Below are positions 1-8,657 of a stretch of DNA of 64,000 bases, one piece after another. This DNA comes from an uncultured Bacteroidales bacterium. Its GTDB lineage: Bacteria > Bacteroidota > Bacteroidia > Bacteroidales > Paludibacteraceae. Under the pieces are notes generated by a model. The model had not been told where the DNA came from and made no database searches. It saw nothing but the letters and a program-made list of their open reading frames with translations. Within the stretch, counting starts at the first letter, position 1; each line of letters starts with the position of its first letter. Made by a program: the position numbers and the translations under genes. The stretch spans positions 1 to 64,000 of the forward strand of contig CACWZZ010000004.1 in NCBI GenBank assembly GCA_902765485.1. The letters run 5' to 3'.

Positions 1-627
1 CTAATCGTCTGCGAAGGGAAGAATACGGAAGTTGATTATTTTGATAAATTTCAGATTCCGGGCATAACTATTGTACCTGTAGGGACTGGATTAAGCACCA
101 CAAAACTTGTCCGCGAGGTAGAAGGAATAAAAAATCGCGAATTAAAACGCAAGAAACTGAAAAAGTTTGACGAAATCTGGGTTGTATTTGATAAGGACGA
201 CAATAATGACTTTGAAGAGGCGATTACACTTGCAAAGACTTTAAAGTATAAAGTCGCCTATTCCAACCAAGCTTTTGAATACTGGTTTGTATTGCATTTT
301 AATGATCACCAAGGCGGAGTTATGCCCCGTACGGACTACACAGAGGAAATCAATGAGCATCTGAAACCACATGGTGCGGAATATGATCCAAAATCAAAGC
401 ACGTGTCAGATGATATGTTTGATGTCTTAATGGCATTCTTGCAAGAAGCTTATGACCGAGCGAGTCGACTTCTCTCTTCCAAGAAAAAACTTGGACAAGA
501 GTATAAGGAATCCGTTACGACGGTACATAACTTGATACATTCAATCAAAGGCACAACTACTACAGCCGAGCAACGTAAAGCGAAAGAGAAAGAAGAATCT
601 ATAGCAAAGGCAACTGGATTAAAATAA
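1..627 (+). CDS. RloB/AbiLii-like protein (5' truncated)
   Basis: The frame is open from base 1, so the start codon and perhaps 10-20 residues lie outside the window. The visible 208 residues begin with LIVCEGKNTEVDYF, the N-terminal signature of the RloB family (Toprim-like fold). An acidic VFDKDDNND segment follows near residue 66 and then FEYWFVLHF near residue 93, both typical of RloB. RloB proteins are usually encoded next to an AAA+ ATPase (RloA/AbiLi) and are linked to abortive phage infection. The expected ATPase would lie upstream, outside the window. The C-terminal 60 residues are charged and helical. The next gene follows after 40 nt and is probably co-transcribed. Family assignment is firm; the defence role is inferred from the family. 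Confidence 0.8.
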   Translation, partial: LIVCEGKNTEVDYFDKFQIPGITIVPVGTGLSTTKLVREVEGIKNRELKRKKLKKFDEIWVVFDKDDNNDFEEAITLAKTLKYKVAYSNQAFEYWFVLHFNDHQGGVMPRTDYTEEINEHLKPHGAEYDPKSKHVSDDMFDVLMAFLQEAYDRASRLLSSKKKLGQEYKESVTTVHNLIHSIKGTTTTAEQRKAKEKEESIAKATGLK

Positions 628-667
628 TTTTAATATTCCCCAAGCATTAACTAAAATAATCTATAAT

Positions 668-1534
668 ATGAAAAGAACTGTACTAGCAGCACAAGTAAAC
701 GCAGATTCTTACGATGAATTTGTCGAAGCGTTAATGAATTCCTCGCTCACAATCCGATTGGGAGCCAAAGTTGTTGAGATATCTCATACCGAGGAAGATA
801 GAGACCTTATAAAAGGGATTTTTGTAAGTACCCAGAAAGCGGACTTACCACCACAGCATGCTCCTGGAGACGATGACGATTACTCTGCTATACCTATTGA
901 AGAAGGTAAAGGATTGGCATATCCCAATGTGTTTTTGTACGACAAAACAAGACGCATACTTTTATGGGAAGTCAATTCTCAAGGAATGGATATAAAGCGT
1001 TTCAGTAAATATTTTACTGAATATGACAAAGAAAATGATACCAATATCCATGCAGAATTTCTTCCCGTCACAACAACAGACTTTATGGAGCGTGTTTCTA
1101 GGTTGGAAAGAATTAGTGATGTAGATATAAAAATTGCAGACCCGCTTCAGATTGTAGAACGATCGGAGACAGCATTAGGAGCAATACCTCAATTAGTCGA
1201 AGAATCAAATGCGACAAAATCAGTTGGTATTAAATTACAAGCAGCAAAAGGTCACACTTTAAGTATTAACAGCATTAAACAATGGTTGGGAGATATCTTC
1301 CATATGAACAACGAAGAAAATGCCAAAATCCAATGTAAAACAAAAGGATTATTCTATGATGATGAGGGTAATTTGGAAGAGACCACCATAGATTTATTAA
1401 TTGATCGGTTCCGAACTTCATTTGACTTGCCCAAGAATGAAAATGCGACACTCCAAGAGGCAGAAAGGAAACGAGGAATTATGGAAGGTTACGCCACCTT
1501 ACTTCGTATGTTCAATCAACTAAACGTTCGGTAA
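668..1534 (+). CDS. Conserved hypothetical protein paired with RloB-like gene
   Basis: A 288-residue soluble protein with no signal peptide or membrane segment. I do not recognise a named family. The middle part (about residues 88-118) reads NVFLYDKTRRILLWEVN, a beta-rich stretch, and is preceded by an acidic GDDDDYS loop. The C-terminal half is helical and ends with a heptad-rich helix. It starts 40 nt after the RloB-like gene on the same strand, so it is likely the second or third member of that unit and may be its accessory or effector component. It ends 1 bp before a convergent gene. Product identity is unknown. Confidence 0.6.
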   Translation: MKRTVLAAQVNADSYDEFVEALMNSSLTIRLGAKVVEISHTEEDRDLIKGIFVSTQKADLPPQHAPGDDDDYSAIPIEEGKGLAYPNVFLYDKTRRILLWEVNSQGMDIKRFSKYFTEYDKENDTNIHAEFLPVTTTDFMERVSRLERISDVDIKIADPLQIVERSETALGAIPQLVEESNATKSVGIKLQAAKGHTLSINSIKQWLGDIFHMNNEENAKIQCKTKGLFYDDEGNLEETTIDLLIDRFRTSFDLPKNENATLQEAERKRGIMEGYATLLRMFNQLNVR

Positions 1535-1535
1535 C

Positions 1536-2012
1536 TTATTCTCTACGGGGAGTTATTTGCTTAAAGTAAATAGATATCAAGCGAATCGTTGAGAATAAGC
1601 TATACAATAACAGCATTCCCCAAATCAACAAAGCATAGTGATTGATATGAGTATCATTTTCTAAATATAGAATATATGTGCTCACAATCATTATGCCTGT
1701 TGAAAAAATAGGTTTCTTTATAAAATCCAGCAAACGAATAAATGTGTTTTTATCTTTTTTGATAAAAGCCATTACATCATTGTCCATTTGAAGGAATAAT
1801 CCAAGGAAAGTAAGTAAACTTGCAAATACAATACTCTCGATTGTTATAAGCAAATTCAAACTACCAATAGCAATTAGTTTCTTACATAAATCAATAACGA
1901 AAGTACCTAATGAAGTTTTAGAAACTGAAGTTAAACATACTATACCCACAAAAATTGTGATTAATGCAGAGCATAGTAAAGGCATACATTTCTCTACATG
2001 TGAGTTTTTCAT
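1536..2012 (-). CDS. Small integral membrane protein, unknown
   Basis: 158 residues with four strongly hydrophobic segments: LLCSALITIFVGIVCL, LLITIESIVFASLLTFLGLF, IFSTGIMIVSTYILYL and ALLIWGMLLLYSLFSTI. The C-terminus is positively charged. A longer frame extends upstream to 2096, but a clear promoter (-7 box TACCTTTG at 2066-2073) lies inside that extension. I therefore chose the first ATG with a free leader, at 2012; an ATG at 2045 is the alternative. It converges tail to tail with the RloB-associated gene, one base apart. Function is unknown; small multi-span proteins in defence islands are sometimes membrane effectors, but nothing here proves that. Confidence 0.6.
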   Translation of the reverse strand: MKNSHVEKCMPLLCSALITIFVGIVCLTSVSKTSLGTFVIDLCKKLIAIGSLNLLITIESIVFASLLTFLGLFLQMDNDVMAFIKKDKNTFIRLLDFIKKPIFSTGIMIVSTYILYLENDTHINHYALLIWGMLLLYSLFSTIRLISIYFKQITPRRE

Positions 2013-2065
2013 GAAATATGATTTAATTTTATGTAACCACACCATAAATATCCAAAATAGGGCTG

Positions 2066-2097
2066 CAAAGGTACTACTTTTTTTTGATATAATCAAG
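2066..2097 (-). promoter_or_regulatory. Bacteroidetes-type promoter for membrane protein gene
   Basis: Reading the minus strand: CTTG, 20 nt, TACCTTTG followed by C. The spacing equals that of the other promoters in the window. The transcript would begin near 2060 and argues against the longer reading frame. Confidence 0.65.
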
Positions 2098-2311
2098 CAA
2101 AATGGGGAAATTTTCCAAATATTTCCTCATTTTTCTCTATTTTAAACAAATTTAGGATAGACGCTTTGCCAAATCTACGATTTTTATATAGATTTGGAGA
2201 AAGGTATGCGTGTTTTTTATATATATTCCGATTTAGACGGAAAGGCAAGAAACTTACGCAGATAGCATTGCAAAATCAAAATTTTATTAGCATATCTCGC
2301 AGCAATTGTAT

Positions 2312-2331
2312 GAGCGAAGCGAGATAAGACG
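2312..2331. repeat. 20-bp dispersed repeat, copy 1
   Basis: GAGCGAAGCGAGATAAGACG occurs here and identically at 60593-60612; both lie in intergenic DNA. The rest of 2098-2409 is AT-rich and holds no gene or other signal I can support. Confidence 0.7.
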
Positions 2332-2409
2332 AATTTTAGTGGTTGGACTCTGATTATTTTTTTGCATATTTGGCATCTAAATTCGATTTTGTGGGTGTGT
2401 CCTACATAT

Positions 2410-2442
2410 AAAAGAAAACTCTCACATACGAAATGTGAGAGT
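2410..2442 (-). terminator. Rho-independent terminator of the protease/TPR operon
   Basis: On the minus strand ACTCTCACAT pairs with ATGTGAGAGT around a short loop and is followed by TTTTCTTTT. It lies 60 nt after the stop of the TPR-protease gene. Confidence 0.75.
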
Positions 2443-2501
2443 AATTAGAGAGGTTATGCAGCCGTTTCACGAAAAGAGACAAAAATGTGTGAATTGGAGT
2501 T

Positions 2502-4538
2502 TTATCTTGTTGTTATTTTAAGAACTCGTTTGGTATTGTCAATCTCAATTTTACCAAGTCTTTGCAGAATAGATTGTCCAAGAAGAAGCGGAGCTGATTG
2601 ACTTCTTACTACAGAAGCGCGAATGTCCTTCAGTTCCAAGCCTCCGAAGTTAATTTGGCGCAGGTTAACAACCGTTCCCTCTGAGATATTTCCGTCCGCT
2701 GTTTGGTAGCGTTGCTTGCCAATAACGTCCTTGCTATTAAGATAGCCGTTTTTGAACATGAAGCTAGCTTCTACCTGCGACAGGCTAACATCACTTGCTC
2801 CAGTATCAAAGACAAAATTTAAAGGCAATCCATTGATTGAACAATCAACTTTTGTCACGCCATTGACGGCTGTAAAAGGAACTTCAACTATTCGTAGAGT
2901 TGCAGATGACGTAACTTTTTCGCCACTTATGTTCTGCAGAACCTCTTGCTTCCGTTTCTCCACCATTCTTTTATATGATTCAAGGTGGCGGATATTATTG
3001 AGGTCTTCATCAATCTCCAAGTGGTGAAAGCGAACCCAATTGTTATCAAGCGTTTTCTGCAAATACACGAGCGCTTTAGCGGTATCGCCGACCATGGAAT
3101 AAATGCATGCGGCATCGTATGTCGCGCTTGAGTCATTTTGCAAAATCTTTTCAATCCACTCGATTGCCTTTTCGTCCTGTCCAAGGAAATGATAAGCGAA
3201 TTGTGCGCAACTACTTGCAACAGCAATAGTATCTATCTTCAATAACATCTCACATTCCTTCCGTGCTTTAACCGAATCACCTATGGAAATATAGCATCGT
3301 ATCATTCCGTCATAAGCATGAGTGTACGAAGGATCAATCGATTGAGATATTATGAAATCTTCAATTGCCTCGTCACATTGTTTCAACAAGTGTTTCCACC
3401 AACCACGACGGTAGTATCCATAAGAACCTCTTGGGTCAAGCTCTATGTAAGAAGACATGTCTTCGATAGACTTTTCAATTTGCCCCAATTCTGCATAGAT
3501 ATTTGCACGTAGATAGTAACGCGTTTGATCAGTACTATCCGCTTCGATAGCATAATTGATATGCCCCAATGCTGAATCAAAGTCACCTAATGAATAGTAA
3601 CATTCAGCAATGCGATAATCTAATTGAGAGTCGTTTACCATCTTATTGGTCTTTTTGTAGGCTTCTATTGCTTCCTTATACCTTTTATTAACCTCACACA
3701 CAAGCCCCATATAATATGGCCAGCCGGGATAATTAGGAGAGAAAACAGATTGCAGTTGCAACTTTTTTAGCAGCAGATCTACCGCTTCCGGCTCCTTTAT
3801 AGTAAGCATAGTCCAATATGCTTTGTTATCATTATCAATATCCAAAGCTTTCACGATATCAGCGATAGCTTCCTCATACCGCTTTAGTTTTAATAGACTT
3901 TGTGCCCGAAATGAATACGCAGAGGAATAATCATCGTAAAGAGCAATCAATTTCGAAAAGATTTTGATTGCCTCTTCATCTCGCTTTTGGGCTTGAAAAT
4001 TACGACCTAATCCCATATAACCCGATACCACTGCGCCATTATCATCCATCTGTGTCATTTTCTGATAGTCGGCGTCAGACTGGGCATATTTATGCTGATC
4101 GTAATACAATTCTGCACGATGCTCGTAAGACTTATAGACAGAGGGGTCTATCTTTATGGCTTTCGTATAGTCAGCAATCGCAGCAGCTGTGTCCTCCAAG
4201 TGCTCATAAATTGAACCTCTTGTAGTATAGGCAAACACCATGTACTCTTTATCTGCTTTGGACAAAAGTTTAATCGCGGAGTTCACGCAAGTTAATGCGC
4301 GGCCATACTCCTCCATGTCAAGGCGAATATATGCAATCCACGCATGTGAATAACCATCTTTAGGATGTTCCTCTAATTCTTTGTTAAGATAATCAAGTGC
4401 CTTCTGATGGTCTTTCTCATTCACGTAAGCTTCAACCCCACGTAGATAATTGTAGGAGGTAGGGCGCTGAGGTGCTTTGGCAAAGCTATCTGCACAAATA
4501 AGTAACGTGGCGCAAAGTAGGCAAAAAATGTGTTTCAT
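2502..4538 (-). CDS. Secreted TPR protein with C-terminal retropepsin-like aspartic protease
   Basis: 678 residues. A signal peptide (residues 1-20, ending DSFA) is followed by an array of tetratricopeptide repeats from about 30 to 520; typical units contain AYTTRGSIYEHLEDTAAAI. The C-terminal 130 residues form a single clan AA aspartic protease domain with the catalytic FDTGAS at 577-582 and a distal hydrophobic-hydrophobic-G motif (LLLGQSIL). Such one-domain proteases act as dimers. The protein is last in an operon lipoprotein - trypsin - TPR protease (8 nt between genes) and is predicted to be periplasmic. TPRs suggest that it docks a partner, perhaps the adjacent protease. Domain calls are confident; the substrate is unknown. 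Confidence 0.85.
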   Translation of the reverse strand: MKHIFCLLCATLLICADSFAKAPQRPTSYNYLRGVEAYVNEKDHQKALDYLNKELEEHPKDGYSHAWIAYIRLDMEEYGRALTCVNSAIKLLSKADKEYMVFAYTTRGSIYEHLEDTAAAIADYTKAIKIDPSVYKSYEHRAELYYDQHKYAQSDADYQKMTQMDDNGAVVSGYMGLGRNFQAQKRDEEAIKIFSKLIALYDDYSSAYSFRAQSLLKLKRYEEAIADIVKALDIDNDNKAYWTMLTIKEPEAVDLLLKKLQLQSVFSPNYPGWPYYMGLVCEVNKRYKEAIEAYKKTNKMVNDSQLDYRIAECYYSLGDFDSALGHINYAIEADSTDQTRYYLRANIYAELGQIEKSIEDMSSYIELDPRGSYGYYRRGWWKHLLKQCDEAIEDFIISQSIDPSYTHAYDGMIRCYISIGDSVKARKECEMLLKIDTIAVASSCAQFAYHFLGQDEKAIEWIEKILQNDSSATYDAACIYSMVGDTAKALVYLQKTLDNNWVRFHHLEIDEDLNNIRHLESYKRMVEKRKQEVLQNISGEKVTSSATLRIVEVPFTAVNGVTKVDCSINGLPLNFVFDTGASDVSLSQVEASFMFKNGYLNSKDVIGKQRYQTADGNISEGTVVNLRQINFGGLELKDIRASVVRSQSAPLLLGQSILQRLGKIEIDNTKRVLKITTR

Positions 4539-4546
4539 AGAAATAC

Positions 4547-6235
4547 CTATCTAAGTTTAATATTATATACTTTCCACGATGAATCTCCTGGTTCAATCAA
4601 ATCAATACTTTCGGTATCAATAGGAATAGCATTGAATACTAAAGAAAAAGTCTGATATTTTCCATATACTACCGATTCTCTATCCGGTGATAATGGTATA
4701 CCGAGTGGATATTTTAAATTATATTTATTTGATGTTTTTTTGCACTGCACATAAACCTTTGGAGAGATATTGCACCATCCGTAAGGGTTGTACGTATTAT
4801 TTTGCCAACTACATTTAATTATCGTTTCGTGTGAATCTATTGATACTTCAAGTACTTTAAGTTCATTATCTTGCGATTGAAATGTTGGATATTCAATTCT
4901 CACTAGTCCCATTGATTTAGTTTCGATTCTTTTCATCTCATGACGTTGCTCGGATTTGTCAGAATGAGAGGTTTGCTTATTTTCATTAGACTTTGGTGCC
5001 GTTGACGAATGAAAATTCGGGTCCTCGGAGCACAGAATTATGTACACAAACTTTTTTGCTAATTTAATTTTCTCCGTCAGAGATTGTCCTTGCATAGCTG
5101 TACCTTGCGGGAGGAATGAAGCGGACATTGAACTTTCAATCAAATTGTACAAGTAACTTGTTTTAATGGCATAGTTGACATTCTCAGAATTGAAGGCTTC
5201 TCTATTTAGTCCTGAAGATGTGATACCTACAATATTTCCATAATTATCAAACAAAGGACCACCACTATTACCTGGTTGTATAGGTACAGATATTTGGTAT
5301 ACGCTCATATCGCCTTGTATTCCAGTGCGCGCACTAATCTTTCCATCCGTAAATTTCACCTCGTCACCCATAACACCAACCATTGGATAACCTAATGCCC
5401 ACACAGACTCACCGACGTCTGACATAGCACGTTTTATCTTGTAAGGAGTGGCACCAAATCCTTTGAATCGGTCATCTGATATTTTGATAATAGCAATATC
5501 ATTAACCTTGTCTGTAGCAACCACACTTGCACGATATTCAGTTGCAAAATCTCCCTTTATACCTTTTACAAGAATAGTTTTTGCGTTTTCTACTACATGA
5601 TAATTGGTTACAATATGCCCTTTCGCAAGAGCAAAACCGGAACCGGACCAACCGGCTTTTCTTTGCGCTTGTTCTATAGCTTCTTGCAATTCTTTTTCAG
5701 CTTGCTCTGCATCTTTCTTCGCGGCCTCAAGATACATAGATGATGTTGGATAAGATTTAATAGCTCGCATTTTATGATAAGAGTGAATGCCATTTAGGGG
5801 AATACCATAAGTATTATTAATCTGCCTTTTTACGGTAGAAGGGGTAAATTCGTGTGTAAACTCAAACAACACATCATTTTGTAAAACAAACTGGTGTGAT
5901 TCATATCCATAAACATAGTCATTAAAATTGAATAAATACGCATTTGTATCTCCTATCCTTTTAATATTAAATTGCTTCAAGTATAACCCATCTATATTGT
6001 ATATAGCAAACTCATTATAATTTTTCTTCACATACCATGTTGTCGTTCCATCAATAACGGAACTTTCACCTGCAGAAGGAGTCACCCACTGTCGCATGGA
6101 CACACTATATGCACCTTCTATTGGATCCAATTTAAGAATATTATCCTTAAAGTATTTCTTTAAGGAGTGTTCAGTTTCTGAAAATGTGAAAATACTCAAA
6201 AGGCAGGCACAAGATAATAATATTATTCTTTTCAT
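4547..6235 (-). CDS. Secreted trypsin-like serine protease (S1C/DegP-like core)
   Basis: 562 residues with an N-terminal hydrophobic signal (IILLSCACLLSIFTF). Residues about 30-160 form a beta-rich domain of unknown type and 165-195 a coiled coil. The protease core runs from 196 to about 370 with a complete catalytic triad: H213 in TNYHVV, D246 in VNDIAII and S324 in PGNSGGP. No PDZ domain is evident. The C-terminal 150 residues look like a small beta-sandwich. It is second in the operon, 3 nt after the lipoprotein gene. It is likely periplasmic or surface-exposed and active, given the intact triad. Target unknown. Confidence 0.85.
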   Translation of the reverse strand: MKRIILLSCACLLSIFTFSETEHSLKKYFKDNILKLDPIEGAYSVSMRQWVTPSAGESSVIDGTTTWYVKKNYNEFAIYNIDGLYLKQFNIKRIGDTNAYLFNFNDYVYGYESHQFVLQNDVLFEFTHEFTPSTVKRQINNTYGIPLNGIHSYHKMRAIKSYPTSSMYLEAAKKDAEQAEKELQEAIEQAQRKAGWSGSGFALAKGHIVTNYHVVENAKTILVKGIKGDFATEYRASVVATDKVNDIAIIKISDDRFKGFGATPYKIKRAMSDVGESVWALGYPMVGVMGDEVKFTDGKISARTGIQGDMSVYQISVPIQPGNSGGPLFDNYGNIVGITSSGLNREAFNSENVNYAIKTSYLYNLIESSMSASFLPQGTAMQGQSLTEKIKLAKKFVYIILCSEDPNFHSSTAPKSNENKQTSHSDKSEQRHEMKRIETKSMGLVRIEYPTFQSQDNELKVLEVSIDSHETIIKCSWQNNTYNPYGWCNISPKVYVQCKKTSNKYNLKYPLGIPLSPDRESVVYGKYQTFSLVFNAIPIDTESIDLIEPGDSSWKVYNIKLR

Positions 6236-6238
6236 GGC

Positions 6239-7573
6239 TTAATAATTATTGTTGTAAATGTTGTTATCTATGTTTATTTGTGGGTTATTATCAACACGTC
6301 TTGTTGCGATGTTGATAGTGTATGCACTTTTGTTTCCTCTTTCGTCTTCTATCTCTAATGGAAGATAATTATCTCCAGTATTAGGCAAATATGTGTTGAA
6401 TGTTGCCTTATGAGGAGAAGAGTTTTTATGTGTATCAATGATTATAGTCTTCGGGGCGGTTAAAAATGAGCCCCAGTCACTTGTCCTTTCATTTGTAATG
6501 CGGATATATCTTACGTCTCCCCACCAACTAAAAGTATATGGTATCCTTAATACATTTCCGTGTCCCTCAAAACTACCATACGTTATAGTTGCACCTCCTC
6601 TGAATCGTGCTGATTTATCATACGGAATCAATATTTTTATTCCTTGCTTGAAATATATGAGCGCATACCCTTCCGGGTCATTTCCAATATTTGCTAGTAG
6701 ATGATAATTATTTTCAGGAGCTTCATTGTCTATACAAACTAAGCCTATTGGGCAGACTTGCGTTTCCCAATCATCATTGATGCCAACCAAGAATATGCAA
6801 TATGTCCCGGAATTTGAATTGGCTCGGTATGATGTTAATTTAGAGGGCAGGGTTCTGCAACCTTTGTCAAAGTTATTTGTACATTGCCATTCAATTAGAT
6901 AATTTAATTCAGAATCATTGCTTGCCCAGAATAGATAATAATGGTCCGCTGCCATATCTGTCTCTACATATAATTGTGGCAAAGGTTTCTGCTCGTTAGT
7001 CGAAATAATCGGAGTTTTGTCATGTGAAATATAGACATTCTGAAAGGTAACATGTTCCTTGCGCACAATTTCTATTTGCTGTAACATTTGATTGTATCCT
7101 ATGATTTTCTCTATTATGGAGTCTGGCGTATTCTTAATTTGATTACTGTATAACCATTTCCTAACTATTGGCGCATTTTGGGCAAAGTCTGTATTTTGAA
7201 TGATTTTAGCATAGTTAAAGCCGGTAGCAATAGTATTATATTGCTTTGGCGATTGATATTCTCTATGGAATACTATCATTGTATCTATCCTATTTGGTAT
7301 TGACAAACTAATGTTAAGTTGTCCATTTTGTGTTGCCATTTTATACGCAAGCCCATAGTCTGCATACAAAAAATCTTCGATGGCCATTGTTGTATCTAAC
7401 TTAATGAATACTGAGTCCACGTGTACGTCATCAATGTTATAATACATATAAGCATGTTTCGTACTATCACCTATAATGTTAATCGTATCATTCCGGACAG
7501 ACAGAGTTGTTTTAAGCGGTTGGGTGCAAGCAACCATAAGCGCTGTAACCAATAAAAATAAAACTTTCTTCAT
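6239..7573 (-). CDS. Lipoprotein of unknown function
   Basis: 444 residues with a lipoprotein signal (lipobox LMVAC, lipidated Cys at residue 16). The rest is beta-rich with no motif I recognise. Two segments suggest receptor-like or polysaccharide-binding beta-sandwich folds, but this is speculative. It is the first gene of the protease/TPR operon and is preceded by a roughly 300-nt transcribed leader that starts at the promoter at 7885-7916. The placement suggests a surface sensor or anchor for the two downstream secreted proteases. Confidence 0.6.
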   Translation of the reverse strand: MKKVLFLLVTALMVACTQPLKTTLSVRNDTINIIGDSTKHAYMYYNIDDVHVDSVFIKLDTTMAIEDFLYADYGLAYKMATQNGQLNISLSIPNRIDTMIVFHREYQSPKQYNTIATGFNYAKIIQNTDFAQNAPIVRKWLYSNQIKNTPDSIIEKIIGYNQMLQQIEIVRKEHVTFQNVYISHDKTPIISTNEQKPLPQLYVETDMAADHYYLFWASNDSELNYLIEWQCTNNFDKGCRTLPSKLTSYRANSNSGTYCIFLVGINDDWETQVCPIGLVCIDNEAPENNYHLLANIGNDPEGYALIYFKQGIKILIPYDKSARFRGGATITYGSFEGHGNVLRIPYTFSWWGDVRYIRITNERTSDWGSFLTAPKTIIIDTHKNSSPHKATFNTYLPNTGDNYLPLEIEDERGNKSAYTINIATRRVDNNPQINIDNNIYNNNY

Positions 7574-7614
7574 AATATTAAAATTTCACATATAAACAAA
7601 AAAGCGGGACTGCA

Positions 7615-7779
7615 CTATTGCTGTTCCGTTTCCTTAGGCTCTAGCATTGCCTTTTTATCCGAACAAACAACACTGAAGCCCACGCCGTATGTAAAATGTG
7701 TACGTTTATACACGTACAGATATATTACATACCAATGAGCATCTTGTGCTGCATTGTTTTGGATAAAAGTCTGAACTTG
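7615..7779 (-). other. Short open frame without start codon in operon leader
   Basis: Between an upstream TAG (7780-7782) and the stop at 7615, the minus strand stays open for 54 codons. It translates to a protein-like sequence containing AAQDAHWYVIYLYVYKR and FTYGVGFSVVCSD. No ATG lies in a sensible place. It may be the 3' part of a decayed small gene, with a frameshift from the 23-codon frame just upstream. This is a low-confidence observation; the composition looks coding but is short. Confidence 0.3.
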
Positions 7780-7785
7780 CTAGAT

Positions 7786-7857
7786 TCAAGGAAACCAAAA
7801 CAAAGCGCGTAAGACGCCTTTTATTATGTCCTGTATCCCTCCCACTGCAAGAGACAT
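7786..7857 (-). other. Possible 23-residue leader peptide
   Basis: An ATG 20 nt downstream of the predicted transcription start opens a 23-codon frame beginning MSLAVGGIQDIIKG and ending ALFWFP. It could be a leader peptide or the start of a broken gene continued in another frame at 7615-7779. No Shine-Dalgarno evidence helps, since Bacteroidetes rarely use one. Confidence 0.3.
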
Positions 7858-7884
7858 AACCCTAGCGTGGACTGAATACGGGTG

Positions 7885-7916
7885 CAAAATTACAAAAAAT
7901 ATTTGACATAAACAAA
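7885..7916 (-). promoter_or_regulatory. Promoter of lipoprotein/trypsin/TPR operon
   Basis: Minus strand TTTG, 20 nt, TAATTTTG. Its -33 box overlaps the U-tract side of the terminator at 7914-7943, so transcription of the upstream unit ends exactly where this one begins. Confidence 0.7.
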
Positions 7917-7943
7917 AAAAATCTGCACTTTTCATGCAGATTT
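7914..7943 (-). terminator. Terminator of the Panacea operon (AATCTGCA hairpin)
   Basis: AATCTGCA pairs with TGCAGATT and is followed on the minus strand by a run of seven T. Nearly identical hairpins end two other units at 63001-63031 and 63657-63688. Confidence 0.8.
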
Positions 7944-7982
7944 ATTAATTTTGATACAAACAAGAGTATTTTGTTTCTTACA

Positions 7983-8195
7983 TCAATCAAGAATACCGTC
8001 AATTAGTTGTTTAATACGCTCCTCTGGGATACCCTTACTTACCAAACGTGCACATGCATCCTTAATGCCATTATTATCTTTCGCACCGATGGCATATCCT
8101 AAATCAAACATCAGTGTCTCATACTCTGCTTGTTCTTTAGGAAATATTTGGCTCAAGAACTCTTTGAAGGTCTCTTTTTGAATTGGGGTTAGCAT
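7983..8195 (-). CDS. Small hypothetical protein, third gene of Panacea operon
   Basis: 70 residues, acidic-helical, no signal. I do not recognise it. It lies 9 nt after the preceding gene and just before a terminator, so it belongs to the same transcript as the Panacea-domain gene. It may be an accessory antitoxin or chaperone, but the sequence gives no direct hint. Confidence 0.55.
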   Translation of the reverse strand: MLTPIQKETFKEFLSQIFPKEQAEYETLMFDLGYAIGAKDNNGIKDACARLVSKGIPEERIKQLIDGILD

Positions 8196-8204
8196 AGTGA
8201 ATTA

Positions 8205-8657
8205 TTACGAGGAATGATCGTAGATATCATTAAAGTTAGCTTCTATGAAAATTATATGAAAAATATTCCATTCACGAAAACCGACTAGCGCCTTATTGTC
8301 ATTTGACGAACGTAATATCATTAAGTCTACATCCGGAGTGATTATAGTTGGAAGTGAATGCTTCATCTTTGTTTGAGGCAAATATTCAAAACCAAAAGAG
8401 TGACGTCCACTTGTTTGCATTTCTTGCCAACCTAAAGTTGAATATTGATGAAGACGACAAATAAATTCGTGAAAAAAACTTGCATCTTTTTGCTTGTTAA
8501 AAGAAACATTCTGAAGATATTTATAGGAAAAAAGAGGATAATCAATATTTGACAAAGAAATAACAAGTGACGGATTTATGCTTTTGGTCATCCCAGGGAC
8601 CTTAATATAAAGTTCCGTATCATTGCTTTTTTTATTTTTAGACTTGCTCTTCCCCAT
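8205..8657 (-). CDS. Putative toxin partner of Panacea antitoxin
   Basis: 150 residues. It starts with a lysine/serine-rich tail (GKSKSKNKK) and has no signal or membrane segment. The core has conserved-looking aromatic segments (GWQEMQTSGRH near the middle, VGFREWNIFHIIFIEANF near the end). No named family was recognised. The gene overlaps the upstream Panacea gene by 1 nt, the arrangement of antitoxin-first TA operons. The toxin role is inferred only from this context. Confidence 0.55.
   Translation of the reverse strand: MGKSKSKNKKSNDTELYIKVPGMTKSINPSLVISLSNIDYPLFSYKYLQNVSFNKQKDASFFHEFICRLHQYSTLGWQEMQTSGRHSFGFEYLPQTKMKHSLPTIITPDVDLMILRSSNDNKALVGFREWNIFHIIFIEANFNDIYDHSS

Noticed and set aside
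1536-2096. Longer start for the membrane protein
   Set aside because: The extension crosses the promoter at 2066-2097; the downstream ATG at 2012 fits better.
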